A stretch of DNA of 64,000 bases from Hirschia sp964352025 (GTDB lineage: Bacteria; Pseudomonadota; Alphaproteobacteria; Caulobacterales; Hyphomonadaceae). The stretch spans positions 124,001 to 188,000 of the forward strand of contig CAYGPZ010000002.1 in the NCBI GenBank assembly GCA_964352025.1, read 5' to 3'. The translations under genes and the position numbers were made by a program. Shown here piece by piece: positions 1-8,789 of this stretch. Numbering within the stretch: position 1 is the first letter of the stretch; each line of letters opens with the position of its first letter. The notes below the pieces were generated by a model. It was not told where the DNA came from, did not search any database, and saw only the letters and a program-made list of their open reading frames with translations.

Positions 1-2
1 AA

Positions 3-191
3 GCCTTTAATACTGAGACTCAAGAATGGGAAAAATGGCCTAACTTAGTGCAAGGGCGACACGGAAGTGGTTTTGCGCGTATTGGTAACTATCTTTACAC
101 CGCTTCTGGAAGTGGCAACCGCGGCGGTGGTCCTGAACTGACTACATTGGAACGCTACCTTATCCCTGATGATGTTTTAGCAGCAGAGTGA
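3..191 (+). CDS. Kelch-repeat protein, C-terminal fragment (5' end outside window)
   Basis: An open frame enters from the left edge and ends with TGA at 189-191, giving 62 residues. The visible part has the pattern of a last Kelch blade: 'TQEWEKWPNL' followed by 'RHGSGFARIGNYLYTASG' and a glycine-rich turn. This resembles the strand order of Kelch beta-propellers (T-x-x-W, then R-x-G-x-G, then I-Y-x-x-G-G). The protein ends soon after, as expected when the last blade closes the propeller. Substrate and cellular location cannot be judged because the N-terminus is missing. The gene is co-oriented with parC but separated by 131 bases, so it is probably an independent unit. Confidence 0.7.
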   Translation, partial: AFNTETQEWEKWPNLVQGRHGSGFARIGNYLYTASGSGNRGGGPELTTLERYLIPDDVLAAE

Positions 192-290
192 TGAGAGTTG
201 GAAATTTGGTGGGCGTGATGTGACGTCTTTGATGTTGCGCCATCAAACATTTACTACCCTTGGCACCTTAAGCATTTCGCCTTACACATT

Positions 291-298
291 ATGGTTAA
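291..298 (-). promoter_or_regulatory. CtrA-like half-site upstream of parC
   Basis: The bases ATGGTTAA are the reverse complement of TTAACCAT, the half-site known for the cell-cycle regulator CtrA in Caulobacter. The site lies 24 bases before the parC start. No second half at the proper spacing was seen, so a chance match is quite possible. Confidence 0.25.
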
Positions 299-322
299 GA
301 ATCAAAAAGACCAGATTGTGTA

Positions 323-2587
323 ATGAGTGATATGAGCGACGACGAATTCAAGACAGAAGATGAAAGAGCCGGCATTTTCGAAGAGCCGATGTCTGAAGCG
401 CTATCTAAGCGCTATCTGGCTTATGCCCTGTCGACGATCACCTCACGTGCGCTGCCTGATGTGCGCGATGGATTAAAGCCGGTACACCGTCGCTTGATGT
501 ATGCCATGCGCTTGCTGCGTCTAAATCCTGAACTGGCATTTAAAAAGTCCGCCCGTGTAGTTGGAGACGTGATTGGTAAGTATCACCCGCATGGTGACAC
601 GGCCATTTATGATGCGCTTGTTCGCTTGGCGCAGGATTTCAACGTGCGTTACCCGCTTGTCGACGGGCAAGGGAATTTTGGTAATATCGATGGTGATACT
701 GCAGCAGCCATGCGTTATACGGAATCGCGTCTGACACCTGCGGCCATGTTGCTGCTCGAAGGGTTGGACGAAAACGCGGTCGACTTTAAAGAAACATATG
801 ATGGCGGTGACGACGAACCTGTCGTTTTAGCAGCCGGTTTCCCAAACCTGTTGGCGAATGGTTCCTCGGGTATCGCTGTGGGTATGGCGACGAGTATTCC
901 ACCACACAATGCTGCTGAATGTATCGATGCATGTATCCATCTGATCGAACACAAAAGCGCGACAACGGCTGACCTCTTAGAAATCATGCCGGGGCCTGAC
1001 TTTCCGACAGGTGGTGAGATTGTCGAAGATAAGGATAGTATCCTTAAAGCCTATGAAACAGGGCGCGGTGGTTTCCGCATGCGTTGTAAATGGGAAAAAG
1101 AAGATTTAGGGCGTGGTGCTTGGCAAATTATCGTCACCGAAATTCCATATCAGGTCCAAAAATCCAAGCTTATTGAACGTCTTGCCGAGCTGATCGAAAC
1201 TAAGAAAGCGCCACTTCTGTCAGACGTGATGGATGAAAGTGCCGAAGATATCCGCGTTGTTCTGGTACCTCGCACAAAGGCCGTAGACCCAGAAGTTTTG
1301 ATGGCAAGCCTGTATAAATTGTCTGATCTGGAAAACAGATTTTCTTTAAATATGAATGTGTTAGACCATAATGTGCCACGCGTTATGGGTCTGAAACAGG
1401 TGTTGAAGTGTTATCTAGCTCACCGCCAAGAAGTGATTGTGCGCCGCGCGCAGCACCGCCTTGATAAGATTGAAGCACGCTTGCACATCCTTGATGGATT
1501 GCTCAAAGCCTACCTCAATATTGATGAAGTTATTCGCATTATCCGTTTTGAGGATGAACCAAAAGCTGAATTGATGAAGGCGTTCGGCCTATCTGAAATA
1601 CAGACAGACGCTATCCTAAATATGCGCTTGCGGGCTTTACGCAAACTTGAAGAAATCGAGATTCAAGGCGAGCACGACAAGCTATCAGCAGAGCGTGATA
1701 AACTGGTGCAATTGATTGGCTCTGAAATGCGCCAATGGACTGAAGTTAAACGCCAATTAAAAGCAGCCCGCGAAGTCTTTGATCCTGAATCAGATCTAGG
1801 TCGTCGTCGCTCACTCTTTGGTACTGCTGTTGAAATTGATGCAGATGCAGCACTTGAAGCGCTTATTCCCAAAGAACCCATCACGGTTATCTTGTCGAAA
1901 ATGGGATGGATCAGAGCGCTAAAAGGACACAACCAAGCGCTTGAAAAGCTCAAATTCAAAGAGGGCGATGAACTCGCTTATACTCTCGAATGTCAGACGA
2001 CCGATAAAGTCGTTTTACTAGCCACTGGCGGTAAGGCATTTACTTTCGCGGCGGATAAATTGCCAAGCGGACGCGGCCATGGAGAGCCAATTCGCCTGTC
2101 CGTCGATCTGCCTGAAGATGAAGATATCATAGCGGTTCTGACACCTCAAAGAGGGCGTCAGCGTCTTGTTGCATCTACGGCAGGGTATGGCTTTGTTGTC
2201 GATGAAGAAGAGCTGATCTCACAAAAACGCGGTGGTAAAGTCGTTCAAAACCCTCCATCAGGTTCTACATTTGCATTCTGCCCACGTGTTGAAGGTGATA
2301 TGGTCGCGGTGATTGGCGATAATAAGAAGATACTCTTCTTCCCATTGTCCGAACTGCCTGAAATGGCGCGCGGTAAAGGTGTAAAACTTCAAAACTATAA
2401 GCAGGGCGGCTTGGTAAACGAGCAGCTTATGGATGTGTGCACATTCGATTCTGAAGATGGTTTCTTCTGGTTAGATACGGGTGGACGCAATATTTCCATG
2501 AATGACTGGCAAGACTGGCTCGGTAAACGCGCTGCAGCAGGTAAGCTAGCACCTAAAGGGTTTAACCGGACTGGAAAGTTCAGCTAG
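323..2587 (+). CDS. parC: DNA topoisomerase IV subunit A (ParC)
   Basis: Breakage-reunion subunit of topoisomerase IV, which with ParE separates linked daughter chromosomes. At 754 residues the length fits ParC rather than the longer GyrA. The N-terminal winged-helix and tower region holds the quinolone-determining stretch 'GKYHPHGDTAIYDALVRLAQ' (about 85-104) and 'RYTESRL', where Tyr132 is the catalytic tyrosine. The C-terminal part (about 500-740) is a degenerate beta-pinwheel without a GyrA box, again favouring ParC. Thr93 and Asp97 occupy the places of E. coli ParC Ser80 and Glu84. There is no strong Shine-Dalgarno before the ATG, and a second ATG lies three codons later. Identity is secure; the exact start is less so. 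Confidence 0.95.
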   Translation: MSDMSDDEFKTEDERAGIFEEPMSEALSKRYLAYALSTITSRALPDVRDGLKPVHRRLMYAMRLLRLNPELAFKKSARVVGDVIGKYHPHGDTAIYDALVRLAQDFNVRYPLVDGQGNFGNIDGDTAAAMRYTESRLTPAAMLLLEGLDENAVDFKETYDGGDDEPVVLAAGFPNLLANGSSGIAVGMATSIPPHNAAECIDACIHLIEHKSATTADLLEIMPGPDFPTGGEIVEDKDSILKAYETGRGGFRMRCKWEKEDLGRGAWQIIVTEIPYQVQKSKLIERLAELIETKKAPLLSDVMDESAEDIRVVLVPRTKAVDPEVLMASLYKLSDLENRFSLNMNVLDHNVPRVMGLKQVLKCYLAHRQEVIVRRAQHRLDKIEARLHILDGLLKAYLNIDEVIRIIRFEDEPKAELMKAFGLSEIQTDAILNMRLRALRKLEEIEIQGEHDKLSAERDKLVQLIGSEMRQWTEVKRQLKAAREVFDPESDLGRRRSLFGTAVEIDADAALEALIPKEPITVILSKMGWIRALKGHNQALEKLKFKEGDELAYTLECQTTDKVVLLATGGKAFTFAADKLPSGRGHGEPIRLSVDLPEDEDIIAVLTPQRGRQRLVASTAGYGFVVDEEELISQKRGGKVVQNPPSGSTFAFCPRVEGDMVAVIGDNKKILFFPLSELPEMARGKGVKLQNYKQGGLVNEQLMDVCTFDSEDGFFWLDTGGRNISMNDWQDWLGKRAAAGKLAPKGFNRTGKFS

Positions 2588-2663
2588 CTTTTTGCACCTT
2601 CTGCAAATTGTGTTTAGTGTTTCCTAGTCAGGAATAAGTGTTTCAAGCTGAGGGGAAAATCTG

Positions 2664-3227
2664 ATGAATCCACTATATATCGCGCTAGGTGTTATCGCGC
2701 TGATAATCGTCTATATAATAGCGCTTTATAACGGGCTGGTCGCCAAGCGGCAGCAATGTAATGAATCGTTTTCGGGCATAGATGTACAGCTCAAGCTACG
2801 TCAGAATCTAGTGCCCAACCTTATTGAAACGGTCAAAGGTTACGCATCGCACGAGCAGGAAACTCTGGATCAGGTTATCTCAGCGCGTAACTCTGCAATG
2901 GCTGCAAATGGACCAGCAGAAGCAGGCGCAGCTGAGGGAATGCTATCGGCTGCTCTTGGAAAAATGTTTGCACTGGCCGAGGCTTACCCTGACTTGAAAG
3001 CGAACACGAACTTCTTGCAATTGCAGACAGAATTATCCCAGATTGAAGATAAGATTGCGGCTTCCCGCCGTTTCTACAATTCAGCCGTTGGTGATTTCAA
3101 CACTGCGATTGAGCAATTCCCCGCAGTTATGCTTGCAGGCGGCTGGGGCTTTACACAGCGCGAATTCTTCGACCTTGGTGAAGAACAGCGCGAAGACTTA
3201 TCTGTTGTACCTGAGGTGAAGTTTTAA
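2664..3227 (+). CDS. lemA: LemA family protein
   Basis: A 187-residue LemA-type membrane protein. Residues about 4-24 form one strongly hydrophobic helix that would anchor the N-terminus. The rest is helical, with the family signatures 'YNGLVAKRQQCNESFSGIDVQL' near the membrane, 'RQNLVPNLIETVKGYASHE', and 'ASRRFYNSAVGDFNTAIEQFP' near the end. LemA proteins are widespread and of unclear function. They often sit next to TPM-domain proteins, but no such partner follows here. The start is supported by GAGGGGA about 8 bases upstream. The following DUF4272 gene begins 26 bases after the stop and could be co-transcribed. Confidence 0.9.
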   Translation: MNPLYIALGVIALIIVYIIALYNGLVAKRQQCNESFSGIDVQLKLRQNLVPNLIETVKGYASHEQETLDQVISARNSAMAANGPAEAGAAEGMLSAALGKMFALAEAYPDLKANTNFLQLQTELSQIEDKIAASRRFYNSAVGDFNTAIEQFPAVMLAGGWGFTQREFFDLGEEQREDLSVVPEVKF

Positions 3228-3253
3228 ACGACTTCAATTAGGGGTGAAAGCAA

Positions 3254-3841
3254 GTGGCAGACGCTGAAAGACTGAATGAAAAAATTAGAAGTAAAGATGA
3301 AGTCGTTGAGCGCGCTTTGGTCCTTTTTGGTGTTAGCTTAATAGCGTTAAATTATTCAAAAAGAAAAACTGCCTACGCTTGGTTAGAGAAACATGGGCTA
3401 ATTCCATTTCTTACCGAATTAGAAGCTAATTTTGTAAATGATAGGAAAGCATCCAAGCGGGACTGTATTCGTTATAGCTGGCATTTTGAACGGTTGGTCG
3501 TTCTGTTATGGTGTTTGGGGGCAGTTGAAAGACTACCAGCAGAAGATTCTCAATGTGACACGCTAGGATTTAAGTCTTTCTTCCTTCCGATGAGTATTAG
3601 TTCTATCGAAGAGTTTAAAGAAAAAGTTAAACTCAGAAATGAAGATCAGCTTATAAAAATGCAAGAGCGAATGGAGGCATTTCACTGGGAAGCTCGAAAT
3701 GCTAAAATTCATGGTTGCGCCCCTAAAGAACCAGTAGACTTGGGCGTAATTCAAGAACGTCATCATGCAATTAACTGGGTTGTCGGTCATCTTGGCCAAG
3801 ATTGGGATAGTATAACCTGTGATACTGCTATTGGTCTGTGA
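3254..3841 (+). CDS. DUF4272 domain-containing protein
   Basis: A 195-residue, probably cytoplasmic protein of unknown function. Two blocks match DUF4272 as I remember it: a 'W-x-FERLVVLLWCLG' block near residues 76-90, and a C-terminal block with 'HWEARNAKIHG', 'VIQERHHAINWVVG' and 'DWDSITCDT' (about 137-192). It starts with GTG at 3254, preceded by AGGGGTG at good spacing. The gene looks more AT-rich than lemA and the DUF423 gene on either side, which suggests later acquisition, although the contrast was only judged by eye. No partner gene gives a hint to its role. The family call is a recollection of motif shape, not a search result. Confidence 0.7.
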   Translation: MADAERLNEKIRSKDEVVERALVLFGVSLIALNYSKRKTAYAWLEKHGLIPFLTELEANFVNDRKASKRDCIRYSWHFERLVVLLWCLGAVERLPAEDSQCDTLGFKSFFLPMSISSIEEFKEKVKLRNEDQLIKMQERMEAFHWEARNAKIHGCAPKEPVDLGVIQERHHAINWVVGHLGQDWDSITCDTAIGL

Positions 3842-3880
3842 ATTTTTACCATGCAGTGACTTTTTAAATATTGAGATGGA

Positions 3881-4279
3881 ATGACCAAACAAACCTGTTT
3901 CAAAATAGCGGCTTTATTCGCGCTACTCGCAATCGCACTAGGTGCATTCGGCGCGCATGGGCTTAAGGCGGTTCTCGATGAAGGGCAGCTTGCCACGTTT
4001 GAAACGAGTGTGCGGTATCAATTCTATCATGCGGTTGCGTTATTCATCGCGGGTTTCCTGATGACGCAGGCTGGCAATCGCAAATGGCTAAATTTCGCAG
4101 CCTATTCCTTTGTTTTGGGCATTATCCTATTTAGTGGATCGCTATATCTGCTGGCGTGTAAAGACATTATTGCGGTTCCAACCGTTATTATCGGGCCAAT
4201 CACACCGCTGGGTGGATTGAGTTTCATGATTGGCTGGGGATGCGTTTTTATATCTCAGTTGAGGGCCTTAAAGAACTAG
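3881..4279 (+). CDS. DUF423 family small membrane protein
   Basis: A 132-residue protein with four predicted membrane helices (about 7-27, 46-66, 74-94, 102-124). It carries the family signature 'LGAFGAHGLK' after the first helix, 'YQFYHAVALF' in the second, and 'ITPLGGLSFMIGW' in the last. These match the YgdD/DUF423 (TMEM256-like) family, whose biochemical role is unknown. The ATG at 3881 lies 39 bases after the DUF4272 stop and is preceded by GAGATGG. The gene ends against a strong stem-loop and converges with the lipoprotein gene on the other strand. Confidence 0.88.
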   Translation: MTKQTCFKIAALFALLAIALGAFGAHGLKAVLDEGQLATFETSVRYQFYHAVALFIAGFLMTQAGNRKWLNFAAYSFVLGIILFSGSLYLLACKDIIAVPTVIIGPITPLGGLSFMIGWGCVFISQLRALKN

Positions 4280-4324
4280 ATTCTATCCTATATGTAAGAC
4301 TATATGAGACTTTGGAGATTTTGC

Positions 4325-4353
4325 TTCCGTTGCAATTTTTGTTTGCAACGGAA
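4325..4353. terminator. Stem-loop between convergent genes
   Basis: Perfect 11-base inverted repeat TTCCGTTGCAA / TTGCAACGGAA with a 7-base loop, placed between the DUF423 gene and the convergent lipoprotein gene. T-tracts flank it only weakly, so it may act as a bidirectional terminator or mRNA end-stabiliser. Confidence 0.6.
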
Positions 4354-4384
4354 TAAAGTTTTAGGCGTTCTCAATGAACGAATT

Positions 4385-4783
4385 CTAGCGCATCGACTGA
4401 CGGTTCTGAGTTGCTATGGTTGCTAAGTATGCTTTGTAAGCATCTTTGCCATGTTGTTTACCTAGTATTTTACGTTCTTCATCAGTAAGTTTGGTTTCTT
4501 GATAACCTTTTTGTTTATAACATTGTGTCATAAGATTTGATGCGGCTTTAATACCTTGGAAACCACCTACTGCACCTGCAATCACTGGATCAGTATTAGG
4601 GGATGTCATAGATGAAGATGGTTTACCGGATTTAAAAACTCCGTAACATTCATCATAGTCAGAAATAAAGGCGTTGGTTTCGACGCCTGGCTTAAAGTAA
4701 ACAACGCTAGGTGTGTTTAACGAAGCGCATCCCGTCGTAGCCAAAGCACCTACAGACAATGTTAAAATCAAAAACTTGTTCAT
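4385..4783 (-). CDS. Small lipoprotein of unknown function
   Basis: A 132-residue protein with a clear lipoprotein signal: a short basic N-terminus, a hydrophobic core and the lipobox 'ATTGC', so Cys19 would be acylated and the protein anchored to a membrane. The mature part has 'DECYGVFKSG' and 'MTQCYKQKGYQ', giving two further cysteines that could pair. A glycine-rich stretch 'VIAGAVGGFQG' lies in the middle. The pattern 'CYKQKGY' resembles small exported lipoproteins common in Proteobacteria, but I do not recognise a named family. The gene stands alone, with its terminator region shared with the DUF423 gene. Confidence 0.75.
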   Translation of the reverse strand: MNKFLILTLSVGALATTGCASLNTPSVVYFKPGVETNAFISDYDECYGVFKSGKPSSSMTSPNTDPVIAGAVGGFQGIKAASNLMTQCYKQKGYQETKLTDEERKILGKQHGKDAYKAYLATIATQNRQSMR

Positions 4784-4861
4784 TAGAAATCCCCCTAAAC
4801 TGAGATCGATTGTTTATATGTAGTATTACGGAAAAGCAATGTTTTAAATTTCGACGAATTT

Positions 4862-5242
4862 TTATGTCTCAGATTGGCGGGAAAACTTAATTTCAAGCCA
4901 TCTTAAAAGCTTTTGCAACTTTGGACGTACGATCAGGAATGCACGGTATAATTCTTCGAGTATGGCGAGAATTGCACCGTTCTTAGCTGCAAGACCTACT
5001 GGACGAAGTAGCGGAATTGCGCGCCACATGGCAGCAAATGCAGCAGCTCCAGAGAGAATCTCTCCATCCTCTTCAGCATGAAAGCGGGCTAAGATAAAAT
5101 CTCTATCTAGCGGACATGATGTCGTGGTTTCAGTTGCATCAACAAAGTTGATTGCGCTTCGTTTGTCCAAACGACGCATAAGTGCAATCTCGCGGATGCA
5201 AAGGGGGCATTGCCCATCATACCAGACAGTTAGTTTGCTCAT
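4862..5242 (-). CDS. DCC (DUF393) family thiol-disulfide oxidoreductase-like protein
   Basis: A 126-residue protein starting 'SKLTVWYDGQCPLCIREI'. The YDGxCPxC motif (Cys12 and Cys15) is the mark of the DUF393/DCC family, named for the D-x-x-C-x-x-C arrangement and thought to be thioredoxin-like. No signal peptide is visible, so a cytoplasmic place is likely. Further family features are 'FVDAT' (about 34) and 'GAAAFAAMWRAIPLLRP' (about 65-81). The substrate is unknown. It lies 54 bases upstream-of-stop from the sugar dehydrogenase gene on the same strand and might be read with it. Confidence 0.85.
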   Translation of the reverse strand: MSKLTVWYDGQCPLCIREIALMRRLDKRSAINFVDATETTTSCPLDRDFILARFHAEEDGEILSGAAAFAAMWRAIPLLRPVGLAAKNGAILAILEELYRAFLIVRPKLQKLLRWLEIKFSRQSET

Positions 5243-5296
5243 GTGGTTTTTTCTATCATGCCTTTGGGAATGAAACTATTGGACATAGTTGCTCTG

Positions 5297-7033
5297 CTAA
5301 TTTGATGTGGTTTTTAGATAATCAATAATGCCTTTGATTTCATGTTCCGTCGCTTTAATTGCTGGCATTGAAGAATCTTCAAATCCCGCTGCAGCAGGCG
5401 AATTTACAAATTTGAACAATCTTTCTTCCGTCCATTTATCATTGCTTTCGGCTAATTCAGGTGAAAATGGATAGCCTTCTAGGTGTCCAATTTCTCTGCC
5501 AACGACTCCGTTGAGTGCAGGGCCGACATTTGTCTTTCCATCAACACGGTGACATGAACCACATCTCCAACGGAACATGTCTCGTCTCCATTCATCACCC
5601 GTGCTGGCATAGACCTTTGCTTCTAACTCATTGATTTCAGTATAGCCGGACATTTTAGATGTTAGTGGTGGATGGGATGTAGGATCGCTGAAGAGTACAA
5701 TGCTGTTATCATCTGTTAGCGTCACGAACCGACCATCTTTTAGCTGGATAAGGTCTCTCATACGCTTGCCGATGTGAATTTTTTCAGATGTTACAACTCT
5801 CTGGTTGTCCAAACGGATGCGGTATAGAGATTCGCCTCTCATTGATGCAACAAGAAGGTCACCTCTCCACAGGTCAAACTCGGTATTGTCTGATGCGATA
5901 GGGAGTATTTGGCTAACTCCGATGGACGGAATAAAGGACAGCACTGGTTTTTCATAACCATCATGATGGCCTTGAGTTGGATTCAACGTAATATCATTTC
6001 GCGGGGAATAATTATCCGCATAGTGCATGCCTGTTGAAACATTGGGCCAACCATAATCTACACCAGGCTTCACAAGGTTGATTTCATCGCCACCTTGAGG
6101 GCCATGTTCCGTCGACCATATACGTCCATACTCATCTACATTCAGACCTTGAGCATTACGAAAACCAGTCGAAACGATGTCGGCTAATTTTGTCTCTACG
6201 TTTATTCGTAGCAAGCTGCTCCAGTCTTCTCTGTGTCCATCAGGATAGTTTTCAGGTTCAAATTGTCCCATTCCCCAATCACCGACAGTGAAAAGTAAAG
6301 TGTTATCCGTTTCCTTGTACATGCGTCCGCCAGTCATATGACCAGCAAAGCCATAATCTTCCTCAGATACAACGCGACAGGGCTTTACTTCATAGATGAG
6401 CTCCCAATCACCTTCGAATAACGGTACTCCATCATTGGAAGTAATACGGATACGGCTGACTTGATTACAGAAGGTATCGGCTTCTTTGAATTTGTGGTGC
6501 GTTACATACAGCCATTTTTGAGAATTAGATTCTGTAATAAGAATATCAGTAATACGGAACCAAGATCGATTGAATTCTACAGCATTCCAAGGCGCGCTCT
6601 TCTTCAGAGCCTCGAAATTCATTTCGACTTGTTCGTTTAGGTATTGAACTTTTTGCTGCTCAAGATCGATGAAACCGAATTTTCCCAGTGGCGTTGAAAA
6701 AAGGACACCATTTTCAAATTCGGCAATACCGCCACCTGAGCCAACAGATTCAATTTTTCCAAACGGAATTTCGGTAACTGCAATGGTTTCCAAACCAGAT
6801 TCTACATGACGTGTTTTAATTTCAATCGTTTCGGGGCGTGCTTCAGGTTTATGTAATTTGCTGCTGATTTTGTTTTTAATTTTTGCAGCAATACCTGTCT
6901 CATAGATTGCGGAAGTCGCGCCAACGTTAAGAACGCTTATTATACCTAAAGCAGTTCCTGTGATGATAAGAGTTCGGAGTGAAAGAGTTTGGTTTTTTTG
7001 TTTTGAGGCGAAAGAAATGAATTGTTTAAGCAT
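5297..7033 (-). CDS. Exported PQQ-type sugar dehydrogenase fused to cytochrome c
   Basis: A 578-residue protein from the start chosen here. A hydrophobic segment at residues about 20-40 would export or anchor it. The middle is a soluble glucose/sorbosone dehydrogenase beta-propeller, seen in 'EHGPQGGDEINLVKPGVDYG' and 'GHMTGGRMYKETDNTLLFTVGD'. In known members it binds PQQ and oxidises an aldose or other polyol. The C-terminal ~90 residues are a class I cytochrome c with haem motif CGSCH and a later 'SSMPAI' that supplies the Met ligand. Electrons could thus pass directly to the respiratory chain. An in-frame ATG 144 bases further upstream exists, but that extension looks non-coding. The substrate is unknown. 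Confidence 0.85.
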   Translation of the reverse strand: MLKQFISFASKQKNQTLSLRTLIITGTALGIISVLNVGATSAIYETGIAAKIKNKISSKLHKPEARPETIEIKTRHVESGLETIAVTEIPFGKIESVGSGGGIAEFENGVLFSTPLGKFGFIDLEQQKVQYLNEQVEMNFEALKKSAPWNAVEFNRSWFRITDILITESNSQKWLYVTHHKFKEADTFCNQVSRIRITSNDGVPLFEGDWELIYEVKPCRVVSEEDYGFAGHMTGGRMYKETDNTLLFTVGDWGMGQFEPENYPDGHREDWSSLLRINVETKLADIVSTGFRNAQGLNVDEYGRIWSTEHGPQGGDEINLVKPGVDYGWPNVSTGMHYADNYSPRNDITLNPTQGHHDGYEKPVLSFIPSIGVSQILPIASDNTEFDLWRGDLLVASMRGESLYRIRLDNQRVVTSEKIHIGKRMRDLIQLKDGRFVTLTDDNSIVLFSDPTSHPPLTSKMSGYTEINELEAKVYASTGDEWRRDMFRWRCGSCHRVDGKTNVGPALNGVVGREIGHLEGYPFSPELAESNDKWTEERLFKFVNSPAAAGFEDSSMPAIKATEHEIKGIIDYLKTTSN

Positions 7034-7196
7034 ATTCAGAACCAAGGTCGTATGAGTATAAATTATAGTATTAGAAGAATTCAGCGGGGCCGAATGCAGT
7101 ATTTTATGTAACCTAAGATAGTATATAACTGTAAAATTTATACGCATGCGTGAGTTGAAATATAATACGTATTTCAACTAATTTAGTTGTGATTTC

Positions 7197-8789
7197 TTAA
7201 AGGATAAGCGCTGGTATAAATACGACCGCTAGAATTGCGATAACCTGCAAGCCTATGAATGGAATAGCACCTCGCCATATATCAGGCGTTTCGACCTCCG
7301 GTGGCGCGGCCCCTTTAAGGTAAAAGAGTGCAAAACCAAATGGTGGCGTCAGGAAGCTTGTTTGAAGGTTCAGAGCCATCAATACTCCCAGCCATATAGG
7401 ATCAGCGCCAAGCATGATAAGCGGCGGCGCAACCAATGGGACAATGATGAAGGTGATTTCCAGAAAATCGAGGAAAAAGCCCATCAGGAACATAATGATC
7501 ATTGTCACGAGAAGTGCACCCGCTAATCCACCAGGAATACTGACAAGCATATGCTCGACAAATTCATCACCACCGAGGCCTCTGAATACGAGCGAGAATA
7601 GTCCGGCACATATGAGGATAAGGAAGACCATAGAGGTGATTTCGGCAGCTCCGTTGAGCGATGATTGTAGCTTTTTTGCGCTAAATAAAGTGAGCAGAGA
7701 CGCTAAAATACCTATAAATATCAGCCCGCAGACGAGGTAGGCATAGATTTGTCCACCAATAGAGCCAACGAAGAATTCGCTTGGTGGCGCATCTGCTGCA
7801 AGACCGCCGATCAGGTTTAATTTCAATCCCCAAACTGTCAGGATAAGCAGGATAAGAGAACTCGCACCTGCCAGAGAAAGTATCATGAGTATCCCTGGTT
7901 TGTCCGCGTCTAATCGTGTGCGGATACCAGCAAGGAGAATTGCACCGATAGCCCCTATTGCGGCGGCCTCTGTGGGGGATGTAAATCCACCTAGAATGGA
8001 CCCCAGCACAGCAAGGATAAGTGTAAGAGGCGCTGCAAATGCAAAAGCTGTACGTGCAGGGCTTGGTGCTTCTAATTCTATAAGTGAATCAGCATCTACC
8101 TCACTTTTGCTTGGCATTAAATTGGGTTTCCAGAATGCCATAAATGCAAGATAGGCGAGGTATAAGCCAACCAGTAGAAGGCCCGGTAATAATGCGCCAG
8201 AGAAGAGATCACCTGCGCTTACTGGCGAAGGTGGTTGCCCCATGGATTGGCGCGCTTCAGCATTGGCGTTGGAGATGGTGTCAGCTAATACAATGAGCAC
8301 GATAGATGGTGGGATAATCTGTCCCAAAGTACCTGATGCTGCAATTGTTCCAGTTGCTATTCTTTTATCATAGCCCTGCTTCAACATGCTCGGCAAAGCA
8401 ATCAATGTCATGGTCACGACAGTGGCCCCGACAATACCCGTGGATGCAGCCAATAAGGCCCCCACAATAACAACTGAATACCCAAGGCCGCCTCGCACAT
8501 TAGCGAGAAGCCTTCCGGTCGCATTGAGTAGGTCTTCTGCGACGCGCGATTTTTCGAGGACAACACCCATTATGACAAAGAGAGGAACAGCCGCGAGAAT
8601 CTGATTGCTCATATTGTCGAGAATTCGGCTAGGCCAGAATATCAGGACGCGCGGTTCAAACACGTCAAAGGCAACACCAAGGGCCGCAAATACGAGGGCA
8701 ATACCCGCCAAAGTCAGCGCGACATGGTATCCGGTTAGAAGTGCTGCGAATGCAGCCACGAACATGAATATGTGAAGATATTCAGCCAT
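7197..8789 (-). CDS. dctM: TRAP transporter large permease (DctM-type)
   Basis: A 530-residue inner-membrane protein with about twelve to fourteen hydrophobic segments. It is the ion-coupled channel subunit of a tripartite TRAP uptake system. Typical motifs are 'VPLFVIMGVVLEKS' (about 67-80), 'GTLGQIIPPSIVLIVLAD' (about 153-170) and 'LGVLMALNLQTSFLTPPFGFALFYL' near residue 480. It is longer than the usual ~430 residues, which fits the DctM branch annotated for mannitol/chloroaromatic compounds. Its start codon shares one base with the dctQ stop (TAATG), so the two are translationally coupled. The real substrate cannot be read from the sequence. Confidence 0.92.
   Translation of the reverse strand: MAEYLHIFMFVAAFAALLTGYHVALTLAGIALVFAALGVAFDVFEPRVLIFWPSRILDNMSNQILAAVPLFVIMGVVLEKSRVAEDLLNATGRLLANVRGGLGYSVVIVGALLAASTGIVGATVVTMTLIALPSMLKQGYDKRIATGTIAASGTLGQIIPPSIVLIVLADTISNANAEARQSMGQPPSPVSAGDLFSGALLPGLLLVGLYLAYLAFMAFWKPNLMPSKSEVDADSLIELEAPSPARTAFAFAAPLTLILAVLGSILGGFTSPTEAAAIGAIGAILLAGIRTRLDADKPGILMILSLAGASSLILLILTVWGLKLNLIGGLAADAPPSEFFVGSIGGQIYAYLVCGLIFIGILASLLTLFSAKKLQSSLNGAAEITSMVFLILICAGLFSLVFRGLGGDEFVEHMLVSIPGGLAGALLVTMIIMFLMGFFLDFLEITFIIVPLVAPPLIMLGADPIWLGVLMALNLQTSFLTPPFGFALFYLKGAAPPEVETPDIWRGAIPFIGLQVIAILAVVFIPALIL

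Noticed and set aside
267..284. TGGCAC...GC-like sigma-54 promoter before parC
   Set aside because: The GG and GC are 8 bases apart rather than 10, and parC is not a typical sigma-54 target.
7034..7177. N-terminal extension of the PQQ dehydrogenase by 48 codons
   Set aside because: The extension is AT-rich with no signal-like or conserved pattern, and the internal ATG at 7033 leads directly into an export segment.
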